64,000 bases of DNA from Thermoactinomycetaceae bacterium (GTDB lineage Bacteria; Bacillota; Bacilli; Thermoactinomycetales; Thermoactinomycetaceae), in NCBI GenBank assembly GCA_025449975.1, contig JANWIG010000011.1, positions 1 to 64,000 on the forward strand, read 5' to 3'. The position numbers were made by a program, and so were the translations under genes. This document shows, piece after piece, positions 1-7,165 of this stretch. The number at the start of each line of letters is the position of its first letter. Position 1 is the first letter of the stretch. Under the pieces are notes generated by a model that worked only from the letters and a program-made list of their open reading frames with translations, was not told where the DNA came from and did no database searches.

Positions 1-63
1 AGTACTTGAAACCTTTCCATTTGTAAAGTACAATGTTGGCAAAAAAGTAGGGGGTTCTTTTAA

Positions 64-381
64 ATGAATAAACCCTATGTTATTCGCTATAGTGAAAGAG
101 ATCATATTCCAATGGGACTAGGAATCAAAATCAGCTATTTAAGAAAATGCTCTGATGAATACAGCGTTTTGGTTCATCTCGATGAGCAGACAGCTTTTCC
201 TGTGCATGAACATGTTGGTGGGGAAGAAATTTTTGTTGTCGAAGGAGAAGTGATTGTTGGAGACGAAAGATTAACTCGCGGGGATTATTATTATTTGCCT
301 CCTGGGATTAATCGCTCTGTCCATTCTGAGACCCCAGCTACGTTATTGATTAGTTCCGCGAAGGGGACTGGACAAAAGTAG
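64..381 (+). CDS. Cupin-domain protein
   Basis: A 105-residue protein that is essentially one cupin barrel. The metal-binding cupin motif 1 is visible as HEHVGGEEIFVVEG (about residues 48-61), and the conserved Gly-Asp followed by a PPG turn comes at about residues 88-100. The layout resembles small ChrR-like or anti-sigma-type cupins, but there is no anti-sigma zinc-binding domain. It starts at an ATG preceded by AGGGGG. A hairpin terminator follows at 447-484, so it looks monocistronic. The substrate is unknown. The fold is a confident call; the function is not. Confidence 0.8.
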   Translation: MNKPYVIRYSERDHIPMGLGIKISYLRKCSDEYSVLVHLDEQTAFPVHEHVGGEEIFVVEGEVIVGDERLTRGDYYYLPPGINRSVHSETPATLLISSAKGTGQK

Positions 382-446
382 ACGCTAATAACAAGTGGTT
401 TGCGGTGATGGTGAAAAATACAATAGATGAATTTGAAATAGAATGA

Positions 447-484
447 AACCGGTTACTCTATATCAGATAGGTAATCGGTTTTTT
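447..484 (+). terminator. Rho-independent terminator after the cupin gene
   Basis: A ten-base stem (AACCGGTTAC with GTAATCGGTT, one mismatch) is followed directly by a run of T. Confidence 0.75.
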
Positions 485-601
485 GGCGTTTTTGCCGAAA
501 ACCGGATCTGGTTACGAGAGGATCAAAAAACCGTTCCATATGAATAAGAGCAGCAAACAAATTGAATATTATATCTGAATAAAAGAATTATTTTCTGAAA
601 C

Positions 602-630
602 TTGTAATTGTTATATACATATGATATCAT
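602..630 (+). promoter_or_regulatory. Candidate sigma-A promoter for the SPFH gene
   Basis: TTGTAA (602-607) and TATCAT (625-630) are separated by 17 bases, about 36 bases before the SPFH start codon. Both hexamers are imperfect. Confidence 0.4.
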
Positions 631-665
631 AAAGATAACAAAATGAAATAAGAGGAGGGTTTTAA

Positions 666-1526
666 GTGAGTGAGATCAGAGAAAATCCCGCTTGGAAGAT
701 GAATGGTTTTATCATGTTGCTCCTTCTCATACTGGATGCTGCTTTTGCCGTCTATATCGGTTTTCAAGGGATTGAAGAGAATATCGTACTCTTTGTAACC
801 CTTGTGATTTTATTCATATTAATCGCCAATGGTTTTAAAATCGTTCAACCGAAACAAAAAGTAGTCTTAACGTTTTTTGGAAAATACGTTGGTAGTGTCG
901 TCGAGGATGGGTTTCATTGGGTGAATCCATTTACCTTAGGTACGAAAATTTCTTGTCGGGTACGCAACTTTGATAGCGATACGCTCAAAGTGAATGACTT
1001 TGATGGGAATCCGATTGAAATCGGGGCGGTTGTTGTCTGGAGAGTCGTCGATTCGGCCAAGGCCGTATTGGAAATCGAGAATGTAGAGGAGTTTGTCGAT
1101 ATCCAGAGTGAAACAGCCATTCGGTCGATTGCCACTCGTTATCCATATGATAGTCATGGGGAGCTTCCATCATTAAAAGGAAACCCCAATGATGTTGCAA
1201 ATGCTTTACAAACAGAGCTTGCCGAATTGTTATCGATTGCTGGTGTAGAGATTTTGGAGGCGCGAATCAGTCATTTGGCTTATGCTCCGGAAATTGCTCA
1301 AGCAATGTTGCGTCGCCAGCAAGCTCAGGCTGTAGTCGCTGCTCGGAAGAAGATCGTTGAAGGAGCAATGGGAATGGTGTCTGAGGTTCTTCAAAATCTA
1401 GAGAAGGAAGGGGTTATTAATCTAGATGAAGAACGGAAAGCGGCGATGGCAAACAATTTATTGGTTGCTCTCGTGTCTGAGAACGGGGCAAATCCAGTGA
1501 TCAATACAGGTAGTCTTTATACATGA
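666..1526 (+). CDS. SPFH/Band 7 domain membrane protein
   Basis: A 286-residue protein with two hydrophobic segments near the N-terminus (about residues 13-32 and 38-57), followed by an SPFH (Band 7) domain and an Ala/Gln-rich helical region (around [14 protein letters not shown]). It ends in a short acidic tail. SPFH proteins oligomerise on the cytoplasmic face of membranes and act as scaffolds. It starts at GTG preceded by GAGGAGGG. Its last four bases overlap the start of a ribbon-helix-helix protein, so the two are translationally coupled. It lacks the long coiled coil of flotillins and is closer to short stomatin-like proteins. The role is unknown. Confidence 0.85.
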   Translation: MSEIRENPAWKMNGFIMLLLLILDAAFAVYIGFQGIEENIVLFVTLVILFILIANGFKIVQPKQKVVLTFFGKYVGSVVEDGFHWVNPFTLGTKISCRVRNFDSDTLKVNDFDGNPIEIGAVVVWRVVDSAKAVLEIENVEEFVDIQSETAIRSIATRYPYDSHGELPSLKGNPNDVANALQTELAELLSIAGVEILEARISHLAYAPEIAQAMLRRQQAQAVVAARKKIVEGAMGMVSEVLQNLEKEGVINLDEERKAAMANNLLVALVSENGANPVINTGSLYT

Positions 1527-1705
1527 GAAAGGGAAAGAAACGTTTTCTTCTTCGTATTGATCCGGAGCTATACGAAATATTGGAAAGATGGGCAACGGAT
1601 GAATTTCGTAGCGTGAATGCGCAGATTGAGTTTCTATTAAAAGATGCAGTACGAAGAGCAGGTAGAGAGAAAAGAAAACGTTCGTCTCAAAAAGATGAAA
1701 CTTAA
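1523..1705 (+). CDS. Small ribbon-helix-helix (Arc-like) DNA-binding protein
   Basis: A 60-residue basic protein. [20 protein letters not shown], followed by a second helix with [13 protein letters not shown], is the beta-strand/helix/helix pattern of Arc/MetJ/HicB-type ribbon-helix-helix proteins. Such proteins bind DNA as dimers, often repressing their own operon. The ATG overlaps the stop of the SPFH gene (ATGA), indicating coupled translation. No toxin partner is next to it. The C-terminus is strongly basic. Confidence 0.75.
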   Translation: MRKGKKRFLLRIDPELYEILERWATDEFRSVNAQIEFLLKDAVRRAGREKRKRSSQKDET

Positions 1706-1741
1706 AATCAACAAATAGCTAACTACGCTCGTCTAAACTTC

Positions 1742-1783
1742 ATCACCTCTTTATTCATATTTTAGAATAAAGAGGTGATTTTT
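1742..1783 (+). terminator. Hairpin terminator overlapping the next gene's ribosome binding site
   Basis: ATCACCTCTTTATTC (1742-1756) and its exact complement (1765-1779) form a perfect 15-bp stem with an 8-base loop and a short T run. The 3' arm carries AGAGGTGA, which is the ribosome binding site of the protease starting at 1784. Confidence 0.75.
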
Positions 1784-2881
1784 ATGATAAAGCGTCCAAA
1801 AAGCGAAAGCTTGTATACATTTATGTATTGTAAGATGCCTAAGATTGCCAAAATACGCAATTTTGGTGGGAGAGTCTTTTATGTTAGCCGCTATACACCC
1901 ATGGTTACGGCAATGGTTCCCAAGGGATATATACCGAAATTGATCAGCGATCCGGATCTAGTGTATATAGCCAAAGAGCAAACTTTTTCCCTCCCATTTT
2001 ATTATGTAAAAAAAGTCTTTTCTCCTTCGACGATGCGAGCGACACAAATCATAAGAAAGAAAAAGGGATCATTATGGAATATCGCTAGAGTTCTAGGAAA
2101 AGGAAGAATTCATAGCGGGAAAGGAATTCGTGTCGGGGTGATCGATACAGGAATCGATCTTAATCATCCCAATTTGGCCCCCAATATCAAAGGTGGCATC
2201 AATATTATCCAACCATCGAAACCGCCACAAGATGATAATGGACATGGAACCCATATTGCGGGAACCATTGGAGCAATTCCTTACCAAGGCGTCGTTGGAG
2301 TTGCACCGAAAGTTTCTCTCTACGCGATCAAAGTGCTAAACGCTTCTGGAACTGGATCATTGAGTGATCTGATCAAGGGGATCGAATGGGGAATTGCCAA
2401 TAAAATGGACGTACTCAATATCAGTATCAGCGGCGGGAAAAAGATCCATCCTGTTTTGGAAAAAGTAGTGAATGAGGCGGTTCGCCGCGGCATTATTGTG
2501 GTTGCAGCAGCAGGCAACTCGGGATCGTCATCCGGACAAGGGGATCATGTCGAAATTCCAGCACGCATTGCTAGCACGATCGCTGTATCTGCGCTCAATA
2601 AGGCAAACAAACGGGCACCTTTTTCAGCTACGGGGAAAATGGTGGATATCGCAGCGCCAGGGGTCGATATTTTAAGCACGTATCGGAACAAAAAGTATGC
2701 CGTTTTAAGTGGAACATCGATGGCAACCGCCCATGTTTCCGGAGTGATGGCATTATACAAGGCAGTTTATCCTCAATATTCTGTAAATAGTTTCGTCAAA
2801 CTAATGGCGAAAAGAGCGATCGATCTTCCGCCGAAAGGAAAAGATGCTTCTACGGGATATGGTCTGATTCAAGTCAGCTAG
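1784..2881 (+). CDS. S8 family (subtilisin-like) serine protease, no signal peptide
   Basis: A 365-residue subtilase. Residues 1 to about 105 look like an I9-type propeptide (VTAMVPKGYIPKLISDPDL). The catalytic triad is visible: Asp in VIDTGID, His in GHGTHIAGT and Ser in GTSMATAHVSG. The oxyanion Asn lies in AAAGNSG. There is no signal peptide or membrane segment at the N-terminus, so export would need another route or the enzyme acts inside the cell or forespore. The chosen ATG lies 6-7 bases after AGAGGTGA; a GTG three codons upstream is inside the hairpin. A second, related protease lies at 14512-15600. Confidence 0.88.
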   Translation: MIKRPKSESLYTFMYCKMPKIAKIRNFGGRVFYVSRYTPMVTAMVPKGYIPKLISDPDLVYIAKEQTFSLPFYYVKKVFSPSTMRATQIIRKKKGSLWNIARVLGKGRIHSGKGIRVGVIDTGIDLNHPNLAPNIKGGINIIQPSKPPQDDNGHGTHIAGTIGAIPYQGVVGVAPKVSLYAIKVLNASGTGSLSDLIKGIEWGIANKMDVLNISISGGKKIHPVLEKVVNEAVRRGIIVVAAAGNSGSSSGQGDHVEIPARIASTIAVSALNKANKRAPFSATGKMVDIAAPGVDILSTYRNKKYAVLSGTSMATAHVSGVMALYKAVYPQYSVNSFVKLMAKRAIDLPPKGKDASTGYGLIQVS

Positions 2882-2910
2882 CTTCTTTGGCACGGATGCA
2901 TCCCATTTCT

Positions 2911-2936
2911 GCTCCGTAGAGGATACGGAGCTTTTT
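2911..2936 (+). terminator. Rho-independent terminator after the S8 protease gene
   Basis: GCTCCGTA and TACGGAGC form a perfect 8-bp stem with a 5-base loop, followed by five T. Confidence 0.85.
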
Positions 2937-3020
2937 AACATGCTTTGTTTAGCATAATTCCAGATATTTTCCATATATTCGATATATGATATTTGTTTAT
3001 GAATAGGGGGATCGTTGAAG

Positions 3021-3341
3021 ATGGCTTATTATCCGTATTATTCGTCGGGCAGCTGTATACAAGGATCTCTGCCTCCACCGCCTTCGTATCCGATGATGAA
3101 TTATTATCCTTATCCGATGCCTGTTCCTGTTCAATATGCGCCACCTTATTATCCCTTTCCGTGGCATCCATACCAAAGCCATGCCTCTCATGATCCATAC
3201 GCATCCTATGGCTTTGAAACAGCAGTGGATGAAGGGGAAAATAGATGGGAGTTATGGCAACCCATGTGGGACTCGCCGGAGTCTCCACAGTCTCCATGGG
3301 TGAGAGCTTATCGAGAGGAAATGGAGGAAAAGGAGAGATAA
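3021..3341 (+). CDS. Tyr/Pro-rich small protein, possible spore coat component
   Basis: About 106 residues. The first 60 are almost only Tyr, Pro, Met and Ser in YYPY/PYPMPVP-like repeats; the last 40 are acidic and Trp-rich, ending in EEMEEKER. This low-complexity makeup recalls Tyr-rich spore coat or morphogenetic proteins, but no family is recognised. AGGGGG precedes both a TTG (3015, 4 bases) and the ATG used here (10 bases); either could be the start. Independent terminators flank the gene. The coat assignment is inference from composition. Confidence 0.65.
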   Translation: MAYYPYYSSGSCIQGSLPPPPSYPMMNYYPYPMPVPVQYAPPYYPFPWHPYQSHASHDPYASYGFETAVDEGENRWELWQPMWDSPESPQSPWVRAYREEMEEKER

Positions 3342-3404
3342 TTTGTACTTTTTTTGCATACATACTATAGGAAGCTGAATCGCTTCCTCCCTTCCTTGCT
3401 ACTT

Positions 3405-3433
3405 CCCTCCTACCTGATTAGGAGGGATTTTTT
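3405..3433 (+). terminator. Rho-independent terminator
   Basis: CCCTCCTA and TAGGAGGG form an 8-bp stem followed by A and six T, ending the Tyr/Pro-rich gene. Confidence 0.8.
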
Positions 3434-3442
3434 AAAGCTCAA

Positions 3443-3480
3443 CAAAAAGCCTGCCCTACTTACGTAAAGGACAGGCTTTC
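3443..3480 (-). terminator. Rho-independent terminator for the PrcB-type lipoprotein gene
   Basis: On the minus strand, AAAGCCTG pairs with CAGGCTTT and continues into TTTG, directly after the lipoprotein stop codon. Confidence 0.75.
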
Positions 3481-3482
3481 GG

Positions 3483-3944
3483 TTATGGACTCACTAGAGT
3501 CCATTTTACTTCTTTATTGTAAAAATGGGAATAGTCATTTTGGTTAAAATGAATTTTTATTTTTTCGATATCTTCTTTGGGAAAAACAATGATTGTCGAT
3601 GGATAAGTGATCGCTTGGGTGACTAGCTCAGTTGAGTCCGGTTTTACTTCTTTAGCGAAGATGTCTAATTGGCGATTTTTCTTCACAGCTTTTGTAATCG
3701 ATATATGATATCCGCCGGTATTTCGCTTGCCTAAAGCGAATGCAACGTAAATTTCGTTGTTGATCTCTTTAGAAAAGGAACCCCCTGTGTGAAGAATCGT
3801 CGCTAGTTGTTGGCGAACGATTGCTGGAGCTTCATCTGTTTGGATCGATTGGTAAGAAAGTGCTTTCTCTGTGGAGTCAGCAGCAGGAGTACAGCTAGCC
3901 AAAAGAAAAATAATGGTGATACTCCATACTAAAAGTATTTTCAT
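3483..3944 (-). CDS. Lipoprotein with PrcB C-terminal-like domain
   Basis: About 153 residues. A short hydrophobic signal ends in a lipobox (LLASC), so the mature protein should be lipid-anchored on the outer face of the membrane. The core GKRNTGGYHISI followed by beta-rich sequence matches the PrcB C-terminal domain (PF14343), named after a protein of the dentilisin protease complex of Treponema. In Firmicutes the role of such proteins is unclear. AAAGGA lies 8 bases before the ATG used; two ATG codons upstream are too close to it. It is transcribed alone, against its neighbours. Confidence 0.72.
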   Translation of the reverse strand: MKILLVWSITIIFLLASCTPAADSTEKALSYQSIQTDEAPAIVRQQLATILHTGGSFSKEINNEIYVAFALGKRNTGGYHISITKAVKKNRQLDIFAKEVKPDSTELVTQAITYPSTIIVFPKEDIEKIKIHFNQNDYSHFYNKEVKWTLVSP

Positions 3945-4011
3945 CACATTCATCCTTTCAACCAATTATAGGAAGATATAGGCTAAATTATGTTATCGAT
4001 CGGTTCAATTA

Positions 4012-4020
4012 TGCTAAAAT
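4012..4020 (+). promoter_or_regulatory. Extended -10 promoter for ylbF
   Basis: TGCTAAAAT forms a TGn extended -10 element about 20 bases before the ylbF start codon. No good -35 is seen. Confidence 0.4.
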
Positions 4021-4039
4021 AAGCTTAGAAGGGGGAAGC

Positions 4040-4465
4040 ATGGTGAAGCCGCTTGATATGACTGAGTTACTAATCGATGCTTATCAATTAGCAGATGAAA
4101 TAAATGAATCCGAAGAAGTCAAAAACTATCTTCGTTTGAAGAAAGCGATGCAAGAAGATGCACAAGTTCAGAAGTTGATTCAAAACTTTCAAAAGATCAA
4201 GATGGAATATGAAGAAGCACAACGATTTGGTATTTTCCATCCGGATTATCACCAAGCGAAACAACGAGCGGAAGAGTTTCAGCGGAAGATGACTGAACAC
4301 CCGCTAATAGCTGCCTATCTCGAAGCGGAGTCCAAACTAGATCAGCTATTATATGAGATCTCCACTGCGATCGCACATTCTGTCTCAGAGTCGATTAAGA
4401 TCCCGAGTAATTCGGAGTATCATCTAAAAAAATGTACGAAGCAAAACAGTCAACTTGGAAAATAA
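4040..4465 (+). CDS. ylbF: YlbF/RicF family regulator lacking the cysteine-rich tail
   Basis: A 141-residue, mostly helical protein. EEAQRFGIFHPDYHQAK and the C-terminal ESIKIPSN match the YlbF (RicF) family. In B. subtilis RicF joins RicA and RicT in a complex that acts with RNase Y on mRNA maturation and promotes biofilm formation, competence and sporulation. The B. subtilis protein ends in a Cys/Gly-rich tail that contributes cysteines to iron-sulfur cluster binding. Here the tail after the conserved Ile-Pro segment is replaced by a basic stretch with a single Cys. The SD is GAAGGGGGAAG. ylbG follows, but only after a 339-base spacer. Confidence 0.85.
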   Translation: MVKPLDMTELLIDAYQLADEINESEEVKNYLRLKKAMQEDAQVQKLIQNFQKIKMEYEEAQRFGIFHPDYHQAKQRAEEFQRKMTEHPLIAAYLEAESKLDQLLYEISTAIAHSVSESIKIPSNSEYHLKKCTKQNSQLGK

Positions 4466-4804
4466 GAAGTGTTTCAGTAAGTGGAAGCAATCAATTTGTT
4501 TCATCTCTGGATTCAAAGTTGATCTTCTTTCTTGCACATGTTACCATAAAATTAATGGAAATATCACTTCATTTTACTGCCAAAGCCTATTTTCTTCCAC
4601 CCCATCTTAACGCAGGTTCATGAAAAGGCTTCATTTCGTTGTTTTGTCTTATTTGGTCGGGACAAAACAAATTTAAACGAAAGGAAAGGCTACATCGTGT
4701 ACGGCAGATGATGTCGGAAATAACGCCTCTGGAGTACTAGACCAAAAAGAATACGATGAATGAGGAAAAGAGTGTTCAAGCGCTCTTCGTAGCCGGTAGA
4801 GAAC
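4466..4804 (+). ncRNA. Unexplained structured spacer between ylbF and ylbG
   Basis: No convincing gene lies in these 339 bases. Visible structure: GTTTTGTC (4641-4648) pairs with GACAAAAC (4661-4668). Further on, GGCTAC at about 4689 pairs with GTAGCC at about 4790, closing a domain of roughly 100 bases. Inside that domain AAGAGTG pairs with CGCTCTT around a 6-base loop. The domain ends about ten bases before the ylbG ATG. It matches no riboswitch consensus that I can recall. A regulatory RNA element is inference. Confidence 0.35.
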
Positions 4805-5056
4805 ATGAGATTTGCGGAAAGATTAGGTTTAGCAGTGTGGGTAAAGGATCTAAAAGCAGCTCGTTCGTTAGAACGTTTGGGAAATGTGCACTATATTTCT
4901 AAAAGATTAAATTACGTTTATCTGTATATTGATGGGAAAATGGCCGACCAATTGATCAAGCGCATTGAGCAATTGCCATGGGTAAATCGAGTAGAGCCAT
5001 CACAACGTCGCAGTTTATCGATGGACTTTAGACAGCAAATTTGTCCTGATATATAA
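4805..5056 (+). CDS. ylbG: YlbG family protein (UPF0298)
   Basis: An 83-residue protein of the YlbG family (DUF2129). LGLAVWVKDLKAARSLERLG, NVHYISKRLNYVYLY and LPWVNRVEPS are the family hallmarks. The family has a ferredoxin-like fold of unknown function and usually lies right after ylbF. The ATG used has only a weak SD (GGTAGAG), and an in-frame stop lies five codons upstream, so little extension is possible. The structured upstream spacer may control its translation. A terminator follows at 5068. Confidence 0.88.
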   Translation: MRFAERLGLAVWVKDLKAARSLERLGNVHYISKRLNYVYLYIDGKMADQLIKRIEQLPWVNRVEPSQRRSLSMDFRQQICPDI

Positions 5057-5067
5057 ATCATGATCCT

Positions 5068-5105
5068 AGCTGCCCCAACAGAGGTTGGTGGCAGCTTCTT
5101 TTTGT
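5068..5105 (+). terminator. Rho-independent terminator after ylbG
   Basis: AGCTGCC-CCAAC pairs with GTTGG-GGCAGCT (one bulged base), followed by a T-rich run. Confidence 0.8.
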
Positions 5106-5285
5106 AAGTAGTGAATTGCTGACAAAAGCGAAGAGCAAATTTATCATAAATAGTCATGCAGAACCGATTAAGTATGATATAAAAGAATTGGGAAATAAAA
5201 AGATGAACCACTGAGGAGATTCCTTTTTCATGAGGGGAAATAACATGAATTAACTTCAAAAAAAGAAGAAGTGAGGTGAATTCAT

Positions 5286-5762
5286 TTGAAGGGAAAGGGT
5301 AAAATGAATTTTTTTCAGGATTTAAAGCAAGTACTTGAAAAGGGAATGGGGCAAGTTGGAAACCAGGTATTTGATATATCTAAGTTAAAGAACATACTAA
5401 ATGGAGAAAAAGATCAAATTCAAAATCTTTACACACGGTTGGGGAAATTGGTTTTTGCTGAATGGAAAGAAAAAGGAAGAATTGAAGTAACCGGTGAGAT
5501 TGAACAAGTTTTGCGGATGATTCAAACAGGGAATCAGCAGATGAACGAATTGGAAAAACGAATAGACCTGCAATCGCAGGCTTCTGCTGTTTTTTCTCCG
5601 ACTAAATCCCAGTTTGAGCCGACAGCTCCGCCTCCTTTAACGACCACTGCTGTGATCAATGAACAAAAACCGGTGACCGTGTTATACTTATGTCCATTTT
5701 GTGCACATCAGGTAAAACAAGAAGCCTCCTCTTGTTCAAATTGTCAAGCTCGTTTTTATTAA
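5286..5762 (+). CDS. Zinc-ribbon protein of unknown function
   Basis: A 158-residue protein. The N-terminal 90 residues are helical with likely coiled coil, followed by a Pro/Thr-rich linker (about residues 105-125) and a C-terminal zinc ribbon with CPFCAHQV and CSNCQARFY. Zinc ribbons at the end of small helical proteins usually serve in assembly or nucleic-acid contact; the role here is unknown. The start is TTG (5286), 7 bases after GAGGTGA; an internal ATG at 5304 has no SD. It is the last gene before minD. Confidence 0.75.
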   Translation: MKGKGKMNFFQDLKQVLEKGMGQVGNQVFDISKLKNILNGEKDQIQNLYTRLGKLVFAEWKEKGRIEVTGEIEQVLRMIQTGNQQMNELEKRIDLQSQASAVFSPTKSQFEPTAPPPLTTTAVINEQKPVTVLYLCPFCAHQVKQEASSCSNCQARFY

Positions 5763-6035
5763 GCAAATGGCTGATTTAATGGAAAGGTTAGCTGTTTTTG
5801 CTCTTTTCTTTTTGTTACAATATGAATACGAATAGGTTAAAAATGGTCGATACAAGCGTGTTGCCGAAAAGCTTTCTCCTCATCAACACACTTGTGGTCC
5901 ATTTCCTATGTTAAACTTTTTTTAGTGGTTATTTTATTCGTAGGATCATCTATAGCGATTTGGTGATCCACAAGTGTCACTTTTTCTTTTTCTACTCGCC
6001 GTGTTACATAGATCGGGGAGAAAGGAGTAGATGAT

Positions 6036-6836
6036 ATGAGCCATAGATCGGTTGCGATCGTTGTAACGAGCGGGAAAGGCGGGGTAGGAAAGTCTACCAC
6101 TGTGGCCTCAGTAGGTCTTGGGCTAGCCCAATTGGGACATAAGGTATGCTTAGTCGATACGGATATCGGACTAAGGAAATTGGATCTTATGCTTGGCTTG
6201 GAAAATCGAATTGTTTATGACTTAGTCGATGTGATTGAAGGAGTCTGCAAGCTTCGGCAATCCTTGGTTCGCCATAAAGAATATCCAGAATTGGCTTTGT
6301 TACCTGCAGCACAAACTCGTTATAAAGAAGAAGTCAATCCTACTCAAGTGAAGCATGTTGTCGATGAGCTCCGAGAGGAATTTGATTTTATTTTGATTGA
6401 TTCACCGGCAGGAATTGAAGGCGGTTTTCGCAATGCCATCGCCGCTGCAGATCGAGCAATCTTGGTAGTGAATCCTGAGATTCCTTCTGTTCGCGATTCG
6501 GATCGAGTGATTGGTTTGCTCGAGTCAGCCGGTCTGACACAGATTGATTTGGTAGTAAACCGAATTCAACCCGGCATGGTTCGTGATGGGGATATGTTAA
6601 GTGTAGAACGTGTCCAAAATCACTTAGCGATCAATTTATTGGGGATTGTCCCTGAAGATCGGCGGATTATTCGTTCTTCTAACACAGGAGAACCGGTTAT
6701 TTTAGATAATAAATCATTGGCAGGGAAAGCGTTTTCCAATATCGCTCGCCGTTTAGTAGGGGAAAATGTGCCCTTTATGGAGCTAGAAGAAACAACTTTG
6801 ATTCATAAAATTAAGCGTTTGTTTCACATTGCCTAA
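6036..6836 (+). CDS. minD: Septum site-determining ATPase MinD
   Basis: A 266-residue ParA/MinD-type ATPase. The deviant Walker A KGGVGKST is near residue 15, the VDTDIGLRKLD switch follows, and IDSPAGIEGG is the Walker B/switch II region. The C-terminus LIHKIKRLFHIA is an amphipathic helix typical of the MinD membrane-targeting sequence. ATP-bound MinD dimerises on the membrane and recruits MinC to block polar division. It starts at ATG after GGAGAAAGGAG. A MinE-like gene follows 18 bases later. minC is not adjacent, unlike the mreBCD-minCD arrangement of B. subtilis. Confidence 0.95.
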   Translation: MSHRSVAIVVTSGKGGVGKSTTVASVGLGLAQLGHKVCLVDTDIGLRKLDLMLGLENRIVYDLVDVIEGVCKLRQSLVRHKEYPELALLPAAQTRYKEEVNPTQVKHVVDELREEFDFILIDSPAGIEGGFRNAIAAADRAILVVNPEIPSVRDSDRVIGLLESAGLTQIDLVVNRIQPGMVRDGDMLSVERVQNHLAINLLGIVPEDRRIIRSSNTGEPVILDNKSLAGKAFSNIARRLVGENVPFMELEETTLIHKIKRLFHIA

Positions 6837-6854
6837 ACTTTCAAGAGGTGAAAC

Positions 6855-7130
6855 ATGTTGACCTTTTTAGGTATGTTTGGAAAAGATAAGGAAAAACCAA
6901 CTGCGATGAAAGCGGATGACCGTTTAGCCCTTGTGCTTAGTTATCAAAGATCGGATATCGATGAGCGAAAGCTAAAAGAATTTCGTGGAAGATTGATTCA
7001 GTTGTGCGATGATTTTGGCTATGATGTCGTCGGTCAGATCCAAGTGATTCCTCATTCACGCGAACGAACGACGATTATCAATGCAAGCATTCCGGTTCGT
7101 TTAAAAGATCAGATGAAAGAACAATTTTAA
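6855..7130 (+). CDS. minE: Probable MinE topological specificity factor
   Basis: A 91-residue protein directly downstream of minD. The short hydrophobic N-terminus (MLTFLGMFG), the DDRLALVLSYQRSDI segment (the MinE contact-helix signature, usually DRLQIVLAHDR) and the following helix and beta segments fit MinE. MinE stimulates MinD ATP hydrolysis and drives Min oscillation. B. subtilis lacks it and uses MinJ/DivIVA instead. The SD is AAGAGGTGA. The sequence is divergent (SYQR instead of AHDR), so the call rests on both motif and position. A terminator shared with the convergent regulator follows. Confidence 0.75.
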   Translation: MLTFLGMFGKDKEKPTAMKADDRLALVLSYQRSDIDERKLKEFRGRLIQLCDDFGYDVVGQIQVIPHSRERTTIINASIPVRLKDQMKEQF

Positions 7131-7163
7131 AAAAGCACGGCCCTGTGGGGTTCGTGCTTTTTT
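7129..7163 (+). terminator. Bidirectional terminator between minE and the RsfA-like gene
   Basis: AAAAGCACG and CGTGCTTTT form a perfect stem flanked by A on the left and T on the right, so it can act on both strands. Confidence 0.85.
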
Positions 7164-7165
7164 CG

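Noticed and set aside
2935-3363. A 142-codon minus-strand frame
   Set aside because: It lies opposite the Tyr/Pro-rich gene, has no SD and its composition is that of a shadow frame.
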